A stretch of DNA of 64,000 bases, taken from contig JACJNW010000037.1 of the NCBI GenBank assembly GCA_014695195.1, positions 124,001-188,000 of the forward strand, written 5' to 3'. The position numbers and the translations under genes were made by a program. Within the stretch, counting starts at the first letter, position 1. Every line of letters begins with the position of its first letter. Of the stretch, positions 7,880 through 17,900 are shown one piece after another. The DNA is from Cyanobacteria bacterium FACHB-DQ100 (GTDB lineage Bacteria; Cyanobacteriota; Cyanobacteriia; Leptolyngbyales; Leptolyngbyaceae). The notes beneath the pieces were generated by a model. It worked only from the letters and a program-made list of their open reading frames with translations, did not search any database and was not told the origin of the DNA.

Positions 7880-10139
7880 GGCTGGGATCTCGTCCTCCAA
7901 CGGGGATGGTGAAGTGAAAAGTCGCGCCGTGACCGATTTCCGATTCGACCCAGATGCGTCCGCGATGGCATTCGACAATCTTTTTACAGATGGCTAATCC
8001 CATGCCTGATCCGGGATACTCATCACGGGTATGTAACCGCTGAAAGATCACGAAAATACGATCGTTAAATTGCGGCTCGATGCCGATACCGTTGTCTCGG
8101 ACTGAGAAGAGCCAAGCATCTTCCTGTCGCTGAACGCCAATATGAATGTGTGGCGGCTGATTGCCCTTGAATTTGATCGCATTCCCAATCAAATTTTGGA
8201 ACAGTTGCATCAATTGAGTCCCGTCTGCCACAATTTGCGGCATTGGATCAAAAGTAATCTGAGTTCCAGTCTCGGCAATGCGTCCACGCAAATTACTCAA
8301 TGCATGATTCAGAGCCGTTTCCGCATCGGTGAGTTGCCATTCAATACCTTTGAGATCGACTTTTGAATACACCAAAACATCATCGATCAAGGTCTGCATT
8401 AAGCTCACACCTTCGACCGCAAAATCGATGAAATCCGTGGCATCTTGATCGAGGGAGTCGTGGTAGCGCATTTCGAGCAGTTGCACATAGTTTGCAACTT
8501 GATTCAGCGGCTCTTGTAAATCATGAGAGGCAACATAAGCAAACTTTTTCAGTTCTGCGTTCGATCGCTCTAAATCCTGTGCCAAGAGTGCCAATTCTTC
8601 CGCTTGTCGCAGCACGATGTTAACGATCGCTTTTCGTAATTCAAGGGTTGCTTGAATTTCAACGGGTTTCCACGGCAATGAATTCAGCCGAACCGTTTCT
8701 TTCCATAATTCAAACGACTTACGCGGACAGAGACGACGTTCATTGCCCACTTCTTGCAGTTCATACGCATGATTGGGATCACCCCCCCAATTCACGGTTT
8801 GGATCACTTCGGGGCGGAACCAAAGCACGTAGCTCCGTTTTGAAATGGGAATCGCTAATAATCCGCTAGCGACGTGCTTGAAGCGCTCTGCATCCGAATA
8901 AATAGCGGGTAATTCGCTAGTATAAAACACTTCGTCATCGACGTTTTTCGCCAGCCATTGCACTAAGTAATTTAGTTCTTCTTCGGATGGCGTTTGCCCG
9001 ATCGTTGTCCAGCGTCCTCCAAAACAAATCGCAGCCCCTTTTGCATCTGCTAAATCCAATAAATTCAGCTCAGATTGAATTAAGCCATCAATAAAATTCT
9101 CCGCTTCAGACATTGATTCAATCAATGCAGAATGCACTCGTGCTAGGTGCATTCGATAGTGATAATCTGCGGCTTCTTCGCGTGTAGAAATTTCTGCAAA
9201 AATGACTCGACCTAAAAATTCGCAAGCCTTACGTAATTCGTAAGAAACGGCTTTCGGGGTGCGATGATGACAGGCAATTAATCCCCAGAGCTTTTGGTCT
9301 TTCATCAATGAAATGGTCAGCGATGCGCCTACGCCCATATTGTGCAAATATTCAGTGTGACAGGCGTAAGGACTCCGCAGAATTGATAGCGTTAAATCTG
9401 TCGGTTGCTGAGTGACAGGATTATGAGCAGGATAGAGCGAAACGGGTTCAGCATGAGCATCTGGAATCACACGAATCCAGTTTGAGACAAACATCTTACG
9501 CGCAGGCTGAGGAATGTCTGATTCTGGGAAATGCAAGCCAAAATAAGGCTCTAGTTCTTCGATTTTCTCTTCTGCAACGACTTCTCCGTGACCATCGCCA
9601 TCAAATTTGTAGAGCATGACGCGATCGAACCCCGTCACTTTCCGAACTTCTTGCACAATAATCTGACAGAAATCTTGTAGATTTGCTGTTGCTTGTAGCT
9701 GATTAATCGAAGCTTTCGCAAGGTGATAGAAGCTTAAAAACGGAATGTTTTCTTGAGCTAATGCAGGCTCTAATTCCAACACTAAGAATCCATCTGCACT
9801 CCGATGAAACACTGCATCAAATACGGCGTAATCATCGCCTCTTTTTCTGATCCAAACTCTTGTCGGATTGATAAAGTCCAAATTATCTGCGGCTAATCCT
9901 TCCCGAAATCGCTCAACTTGGAATGAATCAAAGATTTCATCGATCGCTTTACCCAACAAATTGCTTGGAGCAATCTGAAGAGCAGAATTCGTATTTCCGC
10001 TCACTTGCAGAACAGTTAGATCAGGTTCCTGTAAGACAATTAGAATACCATGCGGCTGAATCTGAGTTAAGCGGTGAATTGAGGGTTGTTTCAAGCTGAT
10101 TAAGCTACTGGGTTGCGCTTCCAAAGTGATATCGGTCAT
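7836..10139 (-). CDS. Cph1-type cyanobacterial phytochrome histidine kinase
   Basis: A red/far-red photoreceptor kinase of 767 residues with PAS-GAF-PHY-HisKA-HATPase layout. The GAF domain has the bilin-binding Cys at 260 in SPYACHTEYL and the DIP motif in FPESDIP; the PHY tongue has PRKSF at 471-475 and WGG; the kinase has H538 in ASHDLQEP. These positions fall almost exactly where they lie in Synechocystis Cph1. There is no Cys in the N-terminal extension, so it is the phycocyanobilin-binding class and not the biliverdin-binding class. The start at 10139 is chosen because AAGGA lies at the right distance; an ATG at 10214 would add 25 residues. The kinase core (NLIGNAIKF, DNGIGI, GSGMGLAI) looks complete. 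Confidence 0.96.
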   Translation of the reverse strand: MTDITLEAQPSSLISLKQPSIHRLTQIQPHGILIVLQEPDLTVLQVSGNTNSALQIAPSNLLGKAIDEIFDSFQVERFREGLAADNLDFINPTRVWIRKRGDDYAVFDAVFHRSADGFLVLELEPALAQENIPFLSFYHLAKASINQLQATANLQDFCQIIVQEVRKVTGFDRVMLYKFDGDGHGEVVAEEKIEELEPYFGLHFPESDIPQPARKMFVSNWIRVIPDAHAEPVSLYPAHNPVTQQPTDLTLSILRSPYACHTEYLHNMGVGASLTISLMKDQKLWGLIACHHRTPKAVSYELRKACEFLGRVIFAEISTREEAADYHYRMHLARVHSALIESMSEAENFIDGLIQSELNLLDLADAKGAAICFGGRWTTIGQTPSEEELNYLVQWLAKNVDDEVFYTSELPAIYSDAERFKHVASGLLAIPISKRSYVLWFRPEVIQTVNWGGDPNHAYELQEVGNERRLCPRKSFELWKETVRLNSLPWKPVEIQATLELRKAIVNIVLRQAEELALLAQDLERSNAELKKFAYVASHDLQEPLNQVANYVQLLEMRYHDSLDQDATDFIDFAVEGVSLMQTLIDDVLVYSKVDLKGIEWQLTDAETALNHALSNLRGRIAETGTQITFDPMPQIVADGTQLMQLFQNLIGNAIKFKGNQPPHIHIGVQRQEDAWLFSVRDNGIGIEPQFNDRIFVIFQRLHTRDEYPGSGMGLAICKKIVECHRGRIWVESEIGHGATFHFTIPVGGRDPSHAIGQKKNYLFNRR

Positions 10140-10358
10140 AGCTGTCCTTACGCCTAGGGCGCGAAAATATTGTGCTTTATGTGGGAGCTTTTCGACCGAT
10201 GATGCAGAGTTCAAATCTTAAGCTGCCGCATTTCTATTTCTACTCTCAGTCAGCAGCATAACTTAGAAAACTAAGCCAGATTGTTAAATAAAACCGAAGT
10301 AATTTTATTTTGAGATCAATTGTTTTTACTTATCTGTATGCTCTGGAGAAATGAGCGC

Positions 10359-10778
10359 TCACTCTAATGGTAAAGTCACAATTCCTAACCAGAAATCTTT
10401 AATTCGTTGAATGATTTGTGATAATTGATCGCGATCCGAAGCTTTAATAACGTAGCTGTTACCTTGCAGCGTATAACTTTGGAAGATTTCTTCTTCTCGA
10501 TCAGAGCTAGTCAAAATCACAACCGGAATTCGTCTCAGCTTCGGATCGGACTTTAATTCTGTTAATATCTCTTGCCCCGATTTTCCAGGTAAATTCAGGT
10601 CGAGTAAAATTAAATCAGGGCGCGGAGCTTCAGAATATTCGCCGCGACGCTGTAAGAAATTGATTGCGCTTGTGCCATCAGCGATCACTTTGACTTGAAA
10701 AGCATCTTGCTGAAACGCAGATTGAATTAAAAGCGTATGTTCTGGATTTTCTTCTAGCACTAGAATGAAACGTTCCAC
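10359..10778 (-). CDS. Second Rcp1-like response regulator
   Basis: A 139-residue stand-alone receiver of the Rcp1 group with phosphoacceptor D60 in LLDLNLPGKSG, the T/S switch in VVILTSS and K in VIKAS. The usual acidic pair near the N terminus is Glu-Glu (LEENPE) where most receivers have Glu-Asp or Asp-Asp, so metal binding may be altered. It lies upstream of the phytochrome gene on the same strand with a gap of about 220 bases, so it may have its own transcript. With the overlapping regulator downstream, the photoreceptor is flanked by two possible phosphate acceptors. Confidence 0.9.
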   Translation of the reverse strand: MERFILVLEENPEHTLLIQSAFQQDAFQVKVIADGTSAINFLQRRGEYSEAPRPDLILLDLNLPGKSGQEILTELKSDPKLRRIPVVILTSSDREEEIFQSYTLQGNSYVIKASDRDQLSQIIQRIKDFWLGIVTLPLE

Positions 10779-10854
10779 GAAAAATCTTCCTCGAATGTAG
10801 TCTTGCTAACTTTAGTAAAACATTCTCGATCGCGAACGCTTGGAAATTTGTTAA

Positions 10855-11262
<408 letters not shown>

Positions 11263-11269
11263 AGGCGGT

Positions 11270-11905
11270 TTGCGCTACGATCGACAAGAGCGAATCGGAG
11301 GAAGGACAACGGTTTACACACGCCCTTTAGCTCGATTGATCGAGCAATTGCAGCACCTCCCTGGTGTTGGCCCCAAATCAGCCCAGCGCTTAGCTTTGCA
11401 TCTGATCAAACGCCCCGAAGAAGAAGTGAAAGCTTTGGCGATGGCGTTGATGGAAGCGAAGCTACAGGTTGGGTACTGTTCTGTATGCGGTCATTTGTCG
11501 GCAGAACCTGTCTGCGAAATTTGTCGATCGCCCCAGCGTGATGCCAAAACGATCTGCGTCGTGGCAGATTCTCGTGATGTGATTGCGCTGGAAAAAACGC
11601 GGGAATATCGCGGGAAGTATCACGTTTTAGGTGGATTAATTTCGCCGATCGACGGCATTGGCCCGGAACAACTCAATATCAAGCAATTGGTTCGACGAGT
11701 GAGCCAGCAAAAAGTGGAAGAAGTCATTCTTGCCATTAGTCCCAGCGTGGAAGGCGAAACGACAACGCTGTATGTCGGTAGTTTGCTGAAGCCTTTTACC
11801 CGTGTGACTCGGATTGCCTTTGGTTTACCGATGGGCGGCGATTTAGAATATGCCGACGAAGTGACGCTGGCACGGGCACTCGAAGGCAGGCGCGAATTGG
11901 ATTAA
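11270..11905 (+). CDS. recR: Recombination mediator RecR
   Basis: RecR of 211 residues at most, the clamp-like partner of RecF/RecO that loads RecA at gaps. It has the N-terminal helix-hairpin-helix ([16 protein letters not shown]), a Cys4 zinc finger ([16 protein letters not shown]) and a Toprim domain ([27 protein letters not shown]). The only available canonical start is the TTG at 11270. The family normally begins at the segment encoded from about 11309, where a GGAGG at 11297 has ideal spacing to an ACG codon, so the true start is uncertain. It ends overlapping the convergent VOC gene by 4 bases. Confidence 0.95.
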   Translation: MRYDRQERIGGRTTVYTRPLARLIEQLQHLPGVGPKSAQRLALHLIKRPEEEVKALAMALMEAKLQVGYCSVCGHLSAEPVCEICRSPQRDAKTICVVADSRDVIALEKTREYRGKYHVLGGLISPIDGIGPEQLNIKQLVRRVSQQKVEEVILAISPSVEGETTTLYVGSLLKPFTRVTRIAFGLPMGGDLEYADEVTLARALEGRRELD

Positions 11906-12348
11906 GTGCGATCGCCGATCAACTCTGAATCTTGATTGCCGAAAATTGCGTCTTGATGAGCGTAATATTTGTACTCCATCAGATTGCCAAACGGATCAAC
12001 CAGGAAAAAGGTGCGGTGTTCGAGTGGAGTACCGAGAAAGCGCTGTTTTGGCTGTTGATAAAACGTCAGTTGTTTTTGCTGAGCGCGATCGAGCAAAGCT
12101 CTCCAGTCAGCTTCATCGGTAAACACAAGCCCAAAGTGACGCGGGTAGATGCCTGTTTGCGGTGCGATCGCATCAGGTGTAACGTGCGCGACGAGTTGAT
12201 GACCGTACAGATTCAGAATCGCAGACTGTGCGTTTTCTCTCCCTAAACCACAGCCTAAACCATCTACGTAATAGCTTTTTGTCGTGGGAATATCGCGAAC
12301 CGGAAACGCTAGATGAAACAGCACTGAAGACATAATCGCGTCAGCCAT
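11902..12348 (-). CDS. VOC (glyoxalase/bleomycin-resistance) fold protein
   Basis: A 148-residue protein of the vicinal-oxygen-chelate superfamily: [20 protein letters not shown] at the start of the first beta-alpha module, [13 protein letters not shown] in the middle and [15 protein letters not shown] at the end carrying the second metal-ligand Glu. Candidate metal ligands are His, His and Glu at the usual places. The reaction is unknown; relatives are annotated as dioxygenase or lyase-like. A second possible start lies 15 bases downstream (MSSVLFH). It is convergent with recR. Confidence 0.85.
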   Translation of the reverse strand: MADAIMSSVLFHLAFPVRDIPTTKSYYVDGLGCGLGRENAQSAILNLYGHQLVAHVTPDAIAPQTGIYPRHFGLVFTDEADWRALLDRAQQKQLTFYQQPKQRFLGTPLEHRTFFLVDPFGNLMEYKYYAHQDAIFGNQDSELIGDRT

Positions 12349-12390
12349 AGAAATGCCACAATTAATTATGGCGAATTTTTTCTGTGAATT

Positions 12391-13149
12391 ATGCCCCCAA
12401 TTGCTTCAGACTGGCTCATCGCGATCGTAGTCAACACGGTTCTGCTTGGAGTCGCTGCGATCGTTCCGAAAAAACTGCTCACTCCAGGTGGGCTGGTAAA
12501 TGCTTGGATTTTAGGAGTCATCATCTGGGGCTGTCTCGGCTGGCAGGGCTATCTTCTAGTGATGTTCTATTTTCTCGTCGGATCTGGTGTGACCTTCGTG
12601 GGCAAGGCGCAGAAAGAAGAATTGGGGATTGCAGAAGCGCGATCGGGAGCCAGAGGAGCCGGAAATGTTTGGGGATCAGCGCTCGTTGGTGCAATTTGCG
12701 CGATTTTAGTCTTTCTGCTGTCCAATAGTGTTCTTCCGCCGTCGTTGCCTTGGGTTGTGTTGCTGCAATTAGGATTTGTCGCGAGTTTTTGTACCAAGCT
12801 ATCCGATACTTGCGGCACAGAAATTGGGAAAGCGTATGGTCAACGAACGTTTTTAATTACGACATTGAAGCCGGTGCCGCGTGGAACAGAAGGAGCCGTG
12901 AGTTTAGAAGGCACGATCGCAGGTGTGATCGGCTCAATCGCGATCGCGATCGTCGGTTGGTTACTGGGATTAATCAGCCCGATCGGAGTTGTCATTTGTG
13001 CGATCGCGGCATTTGTGGCAACTACAATCGAGAGTCTGATTGGAGCCACGATCGAAGATAAAGTCCCATTTCTCACTCACGATGTTGTGAATATTTTGAA
13101 TACCTTGATTGGTGCGATCGTCGCAATTGCGATCGGACTTGCGTTCTAA
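12391..13149 (+). CDS. DUF92 family membrane protein, VTE6-like phytyl-phosphate kinase candidate
   Basis: A 252-residue polytopic membrane protein of the DUF92/TIGR00297 family, with about six membrane helices and the family core SDTCGTEIGKAYG ... RGTEGAVSLEGT. Plant VTE6 of this family phosphorylates phytyl phosphate for tocopherol and phylloquinone recycling, so a phytol-salvage role in this cyanobacterium is reasonable but not shown by sequence alone. The comB-like gene follows one base after its stop, which suggests coupling. Confidence 0.87.
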   Translation: MPPIASDWLIAIVVNTVLLGVAAIVPKKLLTPGGLVNAWILGVIIWGCLGWQGYLLVMFYFLVGSGVTFVGKAQKEELGIAEARSGARGAGNVWGSALVGAICAILVFLLSNSVLPPSLPWVVLLQLGFVASFCTKLSDTCGTEIGKAYGQRTFLITTLKPVPRGTEGAVSLEGTIAGVIGSIAIAIVGWLLGLISPIGVVICAIAAFVATTIESLIGATIEDKVPFLTHDVVNILNTLIGAIVAIAIGLAF

Positions 13150-13150
13150 A

Positions 13151-13888
13151 ATGGAGAACAAGTCTTCTAGGATGAACTTTGATCAAGCTCAATTTGAGGT
13201 GCGCTGTGAATGGGGTCAGCAGGGGGTTTTGCGGTTAGCGCCTATCAGTGATGTTGTCATTATTGTTGATGTTCTTTCGTTTTCGACTTGCATTGAGATT
13301 GCAAATCGTCGAGGCGCGATCGTGTTTCCGTATCAGTGGAAAGATGAATCTGCCAACGCATTTGCTCGATCCGTAGGGGCAGAAATTGCCGAAAAGCGTG
13401 GCAGTGGGAGGTACTCTTTATCTCCGACTTCGTTGCTTTTGATCGAGCCAGGAACTCGACTGGTGCTTCCCTCTCCAAATGGGTCTTCTTTAAGTCGTAT
13501 CACAGGCACAACTCCGACTCTAACTGGGTGTTTGAGAAATCATCAAGCTGTTGCGATCGCGGCAATGCAATACGGACGAAGAATCGCGGTGATTCCAGCA
13601 GGAGAAACCTGGGAGAACGGTAGCCTGCGTCCTTCTTTCGAGGATTTGATCGGAGCGGGAGCGGTGATCAATGGTTTAAACGGCAGTCGATCACCAGAAG
13701 CGGAATTAGCAGTCGCGGCGTATGAAGGGGTCTTGCGATCGCTAAACCATCTGATCAAGCAATGTAGCTCCGGTCAAGAACTAATTCAGCGAGGTTTTGA
13801 ACAAGATGTCGAGTTGGCAGCAGAGATCAATGTCAGCGATTGTGTTCCTACGTTGATGAATGGAGCATATACAAATTGCATAAATTAA
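13151..13888 (+). CDS. comB: ComB family 2-phosphosulfolactate phosphatase-like protein
   Basis: A 245-residue ComB-type phosphatase; family members hydrolyse 2-phosphosulfolactate in coenzyme M synthesis, but cyanobacteria do not make coenzyme M, so the substrate here is probably different. Family landmarks are VVIIVDVLSFSTCIEIA near the N terminus, PSPNGSSLS, and IPAGETWENGSLRPSFEDLIGAGA. The start is placed at the ATG one base after the DUF92 stop; an internal ATG 21 bases later is also possible. It is convergent with the exonuclease gene with 15 bases between them. Confidence 0.88.
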   Translation: MENKSSRMNFDQAQFEVRCEWGQQGVLRLAPISDVVIIVDVLSFSTCIEIANRRGAIVFPYQWKDESANAFARSVGAEIAEKRGSGRYSLSPTSLLLIEPGTRLVLPSPNGSSLSRITGTTPTLTGCLRNHQAVAIAAMQYGRRIAVIPAGETWENGSLRPSFEDLIGAGAVINGLNGSRSPEAELAVAAYEGVLRSLNHLIKQCSSGQELIQRGFEQDVELAAEINVSDCVPTLMNGAYTNCIN

Positions 13889-13903
13889 CTGATTGAATTT
13901 GCG

Positions 13904-14692
13904 TTAGGAGAGTTCTACAATCACGGGCGTATGATCGCTTGGTTGTTCAAGTTCGCGGGGAGCACGATCGATCACACAAGAAATCGCCCGCTCATAGAGA
14001 TTCGGTGTCAGGTAATGATGATCAATCCGCCAGCCTGCATTGCGACGGAATCCCGCCGATCGATAATCCCACCAGCTATAGTGTCCACCTTCGGTTGTGA
14101 ACTTCCGAAACGCATCGGAGAGTCCAAGATCTAAGACATGACGCAATGCTTCCCGCTCTAAATCAGTTGCCATCACTTGCTTCTCACGTCCTTTTGGGTT
14201 GTGAATATCAATATCTTCAAGCGCAATATTAAAGTCACCACACACCAGTAAAGATGGAGACTGCTGAAGTAAGGTCTGCAAATATTCGCGCAATACTTTC
14301 AACCAACGCAGCTTGTATTCATACTTCTCACTGCCCACGGCTGAACCATTCGGAACATAAAGATCAACAATTCGCACACCATTCAACACGGTACTAATCA
14401 CCCGCTTTTGATCGTCCAAATCGCCGACAATTTCTGCCGGCAAAATTGCCCCAAACCCTAAATCCACTGCCTGAAGCGGCGATCGACTAATCAGCGCGAC
14501 CCCGTTATAACTCTTCTGCCCAAACGCATAAGCGTGATACCCAACCGAGGCGATCGCTTCATGCGGAAATAATTCATCGACGACCTTTGTTTCCTGCACA
14601 CACAGCAGATCGATCGGATTGTCGGTGAGCCACTGGGTTACATGAGCCAGACGAGTCCGAATCGAATTGACATTCCAGGTTGCAATCTTCAT
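13904..14692 (-). CDS. xth: Exodeoxyribonuclease III
   Basis: A 262-residue AP endonuclease / 3'-5' exonuclease of the ExoIII family acting in base excision repair. Signature segments are all present: KIATWNVNSIRTRL, the metal-binding LCVQETKV, YVPNGS, CGDFNIA, WWDYRS and the terminal SDHTPVIVEL with the catalytic Asp-His. Length is normal. It is monocistronic or coupled to the FHA kinase gene 36 bases upstream on the same strand. Confidence 0.96.
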   Translation of the reverse strand: MKIATWNVNSIRTRLAHVTQWLTDNPIDLLCVQETKVVDELFPHEAIASVGYHAYAFGQKSYNGVALISRSPLQAVDLGFGAILPAEIVGDLDDQKRVISTVLNGVRIVDLYVPNGSAVGSEKYEYKLRWLKVLREYLQTLLQQSPSLLVCGDFNIALEDIDIHNPKGREKQVMATDLEREALRHVLDLGLSDAFRKFTTEGGHYSWWDYRSAGFRRNAGWRIDHHYLTPNLYERAISCVIDRAPRELEQPSDHTPVIVELS

Positions 14693-14728
14693 GAAGCTCG
14701 ATCAAATCAAACGGATTCCATCTTCGCA

Positions 14729-15988
14729 TTAAACGAGCGATCGTAACGCCGCTTCTACCTCGCGTGCCGACTGATAGCGATCGTTCGGATTTGGCTCTGT
14801 TAGTCGATACAGCACTTCAACCAACTCTGGCAACAGTCCCGGAATCAAATCGGGACTAAAGCGATAATCCTGCTGCCATTGGCGGTAGAACAAGTGCGGC
14901 GGCTGACCTGAAATCAAAAACGAGAGTGTGGTGCCGATCGCATATAAATCCGATAAAACGGTTGCTTGTCCAAATTTCTGCTCTGGAGCGAGATAAGTAG
15001 CAGCTAGCTTATCTAAACTTAGTCCGCGCACCCCGCCAAAATCAACCAGCGCTAACTGGTAAGAAGAAGTCGAATGCGATCGACAAATAATATTGGAGGG
15101 ACGGATATCTTGATGGAGAACGGGCAGAGCTTGTGCGTGGAGATAATCCAGAATTTCACACACCTCGATCATCCAATCGACTGCTTGCTTGAGATCGACT
15201 TTGCCCCGCTCTAGAATGTGGTGAAAGAGCGTTCTTCCTGCGATCAGTTCTGTGACTAAAAACGGCTGCCCGTCCACGCGAAAAAAATCGCGCCAACGAG
15301 GAAGCCCAGGATGATTCAACGATCGCAGCAGCTTTGCCTGCCGCTCGAACAACGACAACGCCTCCGGATGATTCAGCCAACTCGAATGGAGCGTTTTGAG
15401 GAGAACGGCTTCGCCCGCATACTGACCTACGTAAGTCACACCCATTTTGCCTCGACTCAAAAGCTTGATCGAGTGATATTGTCCGATCGTGCAGGGATCT
15501 GGATTTGCCGATGCATAACTTGACTGGCTTGAGTCCATCGTCGTTTTTGAGGTTAAGCCAATCTTTGACGGTTGTAGCAATTGCGTCTTATCGTCTTCCC
15601 CGTGGTAAGCGACGGTATTGCTTACAGCTTGAGCCGGAATACGGGTGGACTCAGAGGCTCGTTTCAGCAGCGCGGGATCGGGACGACCCAAATGAATTTG
15701 CAAATTTGGGCCTGAACGTGCCAACCGAAAAATCATGCCATCGCGGATTGGCACTTGTGAAATTCTTTTGCCCTCGTAATACGTGCCGTTTGCGCCCAGG
15801 CTAACCAGTTCCCAAGACGAATTGACTCGTCGAATTTCCGCATGGTAGCGAGAAACAACGGCACTGTAGAGGACAACCTGATTATCTGTCGATCGACCCA
15901 CCCGGACGGTTGAACCGTCATTAAATGTCCAGTGCTGAACGGGCGTTAGCCGATCGGGATGCAAGAGAGTTAGGGTAATCACATTCAC
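14729..15988 (-). CDS. FHA domain-containing Ser/Thr protein kinase
   Basis: A 419-residue cytoplasmic protein. An N-terminal FHA domain (about 25-100: VRVGRSTDNQVVLYSAVVSRYHAEI, then GANGTYYEG) binds phosphothreonine, followed by a linker and a Hanks-type kinase (about 165-415). The kinase has a glycine loop (LLSRGKMGVTYVG), the Lys in VLLKTL, a catalytic loop reading HQDIRPSN where HRD is usual, and an intact DFG. The Arg-to-Gln change in HRD suggests regulation without activation-loop phosphorylation. FHA in front of a kinase is an uncommon order that would let it dock on phosphorylated partners. Confidence 0.92.
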   Translation of the reverse strand: MNVITLTLLHPDRLTPVQHWTFNDGSTVRVGRSTDNQVVLYSAVVSRYHAEIRRVNSSWELVSLGANGTYYEGKRISQVPIRDGMIFRLARSGPNLQIHLGRPDPALLKRASESTRIPAQAVSNTVAYHGEDDKTQLLQPSKIGLTSKTTMDSSQSSYASANPDPCTIGQYHSIKLLSRGKMGVTYVGQYAGEAVLLKTLHSSWLNHPEALSLFERQAKLLRSLNHPGLPRWRDFFRVDGQPFLVTELIAGRTLFHHILERGKVDLKQAVDWMIEVCEILDYLHAQALPVLHQDIRPSNIICRSHSTSSYQLALVDFGGVRGLSLDKLAATYLAPEQKFGQATVLSDLYAIGTTLSFLISGQPPHLFYRQWQQDYRFSPDLIPGLLPELVEVLYRLTEPNPNDRYQSAREVEAALRSLV

Positions 15989-16382
15989 GCCACAGAAGCT
16001 TGGACGAACAAGAAACGAAGAACGATTTAGATTCAGGAATTCAGTGATGCTTGAGGCTCAGGACAATACTGTACCCTGAAGCTCTACAACTGATGCAGAA
16101 ATTATTCAGGTCGAGCCAGCAAAAGAGTTTGTGATTGCTCTCAAAATTCCCAGAAGTTCCCCGCTTGCTAACGCTGCTGCTGACTCAACTGCGCTCTATC
16201 AATCTATAGCGATGTAAATTCCAAGCTTTGTGCGATCGAGCGTGGCATGAGCGATCGGCGAACAATTTGATTCAACAATCTGATCCACGGATCAGCGAGG
16301 CATAAAGAGTAATTCGCGAGCGACTATACTGTACATTTGTGTGGATTTGAGCACACAGCATCAGTTATAGGGAGTAATGCAG
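15989..16382. other. Intergenic region upstream of gatA; possible decayed reading frame
   Basis: From 16047 an ATG frame runs to a TAA at 16215-16217, with one in-frame TGA at 16077-16079. The part after that stop (TDAEIIQVEPAKEFVIALKI and onward) looks protein-like but matches nothing I recognise. Nearer gatA there is a TATACT at 16325-16330 that could serve as a -10 element; no good -35 hexamer accompanies it. No RNA gene is seen. Confidence 0.35.
16325..16330 (+). promoter_or_regulatory. Candidate -10 element for gatA
   Basis: TATACT lies about 50 bases upstream of the gatA start and is close to the TATAAT consensus. The -35 position carries no TTGACA-like hexamer, so this is a weak, unproven call. 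Confidence 0.3.
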
Positions 16383-17831
16383 ATGGCATCCATTCGCGAG
16401 TTGCATCAACAACTCATCCGCAAAGAACGATCGGCAGTTGAAATTGTGCAGGAGTCGCTGAATCAGATTCAAGCGCTTGAACCGATGCTGCATAGTTTTT
16501 TGCAGGTGACGAGCGATCGCGCTTTGGAACACGCGAAGCAAATTGATGCCAAAATTGCTGCTGGCGAGGAAATTGGATTGCTGGCAGGAATTCCGATTGG
16601 CATTAAAGATAATCTCTGTACAAAAGGCGTTCCGACCACTTGCGCCTCTAAGATTCTGCAAAATTTCGTGCCGCCGTATGAATCGAGCGTGACGCAGAAG
16701 CTGATCGATGCGGGTGCTGTGATGGTTGGGAAAACCAATCTCGATGAGTTTGCGATGGGCGGCTCGACCGAAACTTCAGCTTATGCAAAAACCGCGAACC
16801 CTTGGGATACGTCACGAGTTCCGGGCGGATCGTCGGGGGGATCGGCAGCGGCAGTTGCCGGAGGAGAATGTCCGATCGCGCTTGGCTCCGACACAGGTGG
16901 CTCGATTCGGCAACCTGCCTCGTTTTGCGGCATTGTGGGATTGAAGCCGACCTATGGCTTGGTGTCGCGCTATGGTTTGGTGGCGTTTGCGTCGTCGCTG
17001 GATCAGATTGGCCCATTTGCGCGATCGGTGGAAGATGCGGCGATTTTGCTGAATGCGATCGCGGGATACGATCCGCGAGATTCCACGAGCCTGAAAGTTG
17101 ATGTTCCGGATTACACGCAGTTTCTGACTTCAGACCTGAAAGGTAAGCGGGTCGGGGTGATTAAAGAAACGTTTGGAGAAGGACTTGATCCAGAAGTTGA
17201 AAAAGCGGTGAATGGCGCGATCGATCAACTCAAAGCATTGGGCGCAGAAGTGAAAGAAATCTCCTGTCCTCGATTCCGTTACGGGATTGCAGCGTACTAC
17301 ATCATTGCACCGTCGGAAGCCTCCGCAAATTTGGCGCGATACGACGGGGTGAAGTATGGAGCGCGGATCGAAGAGGCTGAAAACTTGATGGAGATGTACA
17401 CGCGGACACGATCGGAAGGATTCGGAGCAGAAGTCAAACGCCGAATTATGATCGGAACCTACGCGCTGTCTGCCGGATATTACGATGCGTATTATCTACA
17501 GGCGCAAAAAGTGAGAACGCTAATCAAACAAGATTTTGAGGCAGCGTTTGAGCAAGTCGATGTGCTAGTTTCACCGACTGCACCGACCACTGCATTTAAG
17601 CTAGGGGATAAATCTCAAGATCCACTCAGTATGTACCTGATCGATTTGATGACGATTCCGGTGAATCTAGCAGGACTGCCGGGAATGAGTGTGCCTTGTG
17701 GATTTGATTCGCAGGGTTTACCGATCGGTCTGCAAATTGTTGGGAATGTCTTGCGTGAAGATCAGGTGTTTCAGGTGGCATCGGCGTATGAGCGATCGAC
17801 CGATTGGCATACGCGAATTCCTAAACTTTGA
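16383..17831 (+). CDS. gatA: Aspartyl/glutamyl-tRNA(Asn/Gln) amidotransferase subunit A
   Basis: A 482-residue amidase subunit that releases ammonia from glutamine for converting misacylated Glu-tRNA(Gln) or Asp-tRNA(Asn) together with GatB and GatC. The amidase-signature triad is intact: K75 in IGIKD, S150 in PGGSSGGS and S174 in TGGS, at the usual spacing. The start at 16383 is chosen because GGAG at 16371-16374 is 8 bases upstream; the ATG at 16377 is too close to it. Neither gatB nor gatC is adjacent. A hairpin follows 15 bases after the stop. Confidence 0.97.
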   Translation: MASIRELHQQLIRKERSAVEIVQESLNQIQALEPMLHSFLQVTSDRALEHAKQIDAKIAAGEEIGLLAGIPIGIKDNLCTKGVPTTCASKILQNFVPPYESSVTQKLIDAGAVMVGKTNLDEFAMGGSTETSAYAKTANPWDTSRVPGGSSGGSAAAVAGGECPIALGSDTGGSIRQPASFCGIVGLKPTYGLVSRYGLVAFASSLDQIGPFARSVEDAAILLNAIAGYDPRDSTSLKVDVPDYTQFLTSDLKGKRVGVIKETFGEGLDPEVEKAVNGAIDQLKALGAEVKEISCPRFRYGIAAYYIIAPSEASANLARYDGVKYGARIEEAENLMEMYTRTRSEGFGAEVKRRIMIGTYALSAGYYDAYYLQAQKVRTLIKQDFEAAFEQVDVLVSPTAPTTAFKLGDKSQDPLSMYLIDLMTIPVNLAGLPGMSVPCGFDSQGLPIGLQIVGNVLREDQVFQVASAYERSTDWHTRIPKL

Positions 17832-17845
17832 GGGACTAGATCATC

Positions 17846-17873
17846 GTATGAGTATCAGCAACGGTACTCATAC
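17846..17873 (+). terminator. Hairpin just after gatA
   Basis: A perfect 9-bp stem (GTATGAGTA with TACTCATAC) with a 10-base loop begins 15 bases after the gatA stop. It has no U tract on the plus strand, so it may act as an mRNA 3' stabiliser or a weak terminator. Confidence 0.45.
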
Positions 17874-17900
17874 AAAAATCAACACTCAAACAAAAATCAA

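Noticed and set aside
7880-7978. Longer N terminus for the Rcp1-like regulator
   Set aside because: It would overlap the phytochrome gene by 143 bases and exceed the usual Rcp1 length; the added residues look unlike the family.
10140-10214. Biliverdin-type Cys in an N-terminal extension of the phytochrome
   Set aside because: There is no Cys in the N-terminal region in either start version; the GAF Cys is present instead.
16377-17101. Several long frames antisense to or out of phase with gatA
   Set aside because: They are shadows of the well-supported gatA coding sequence.
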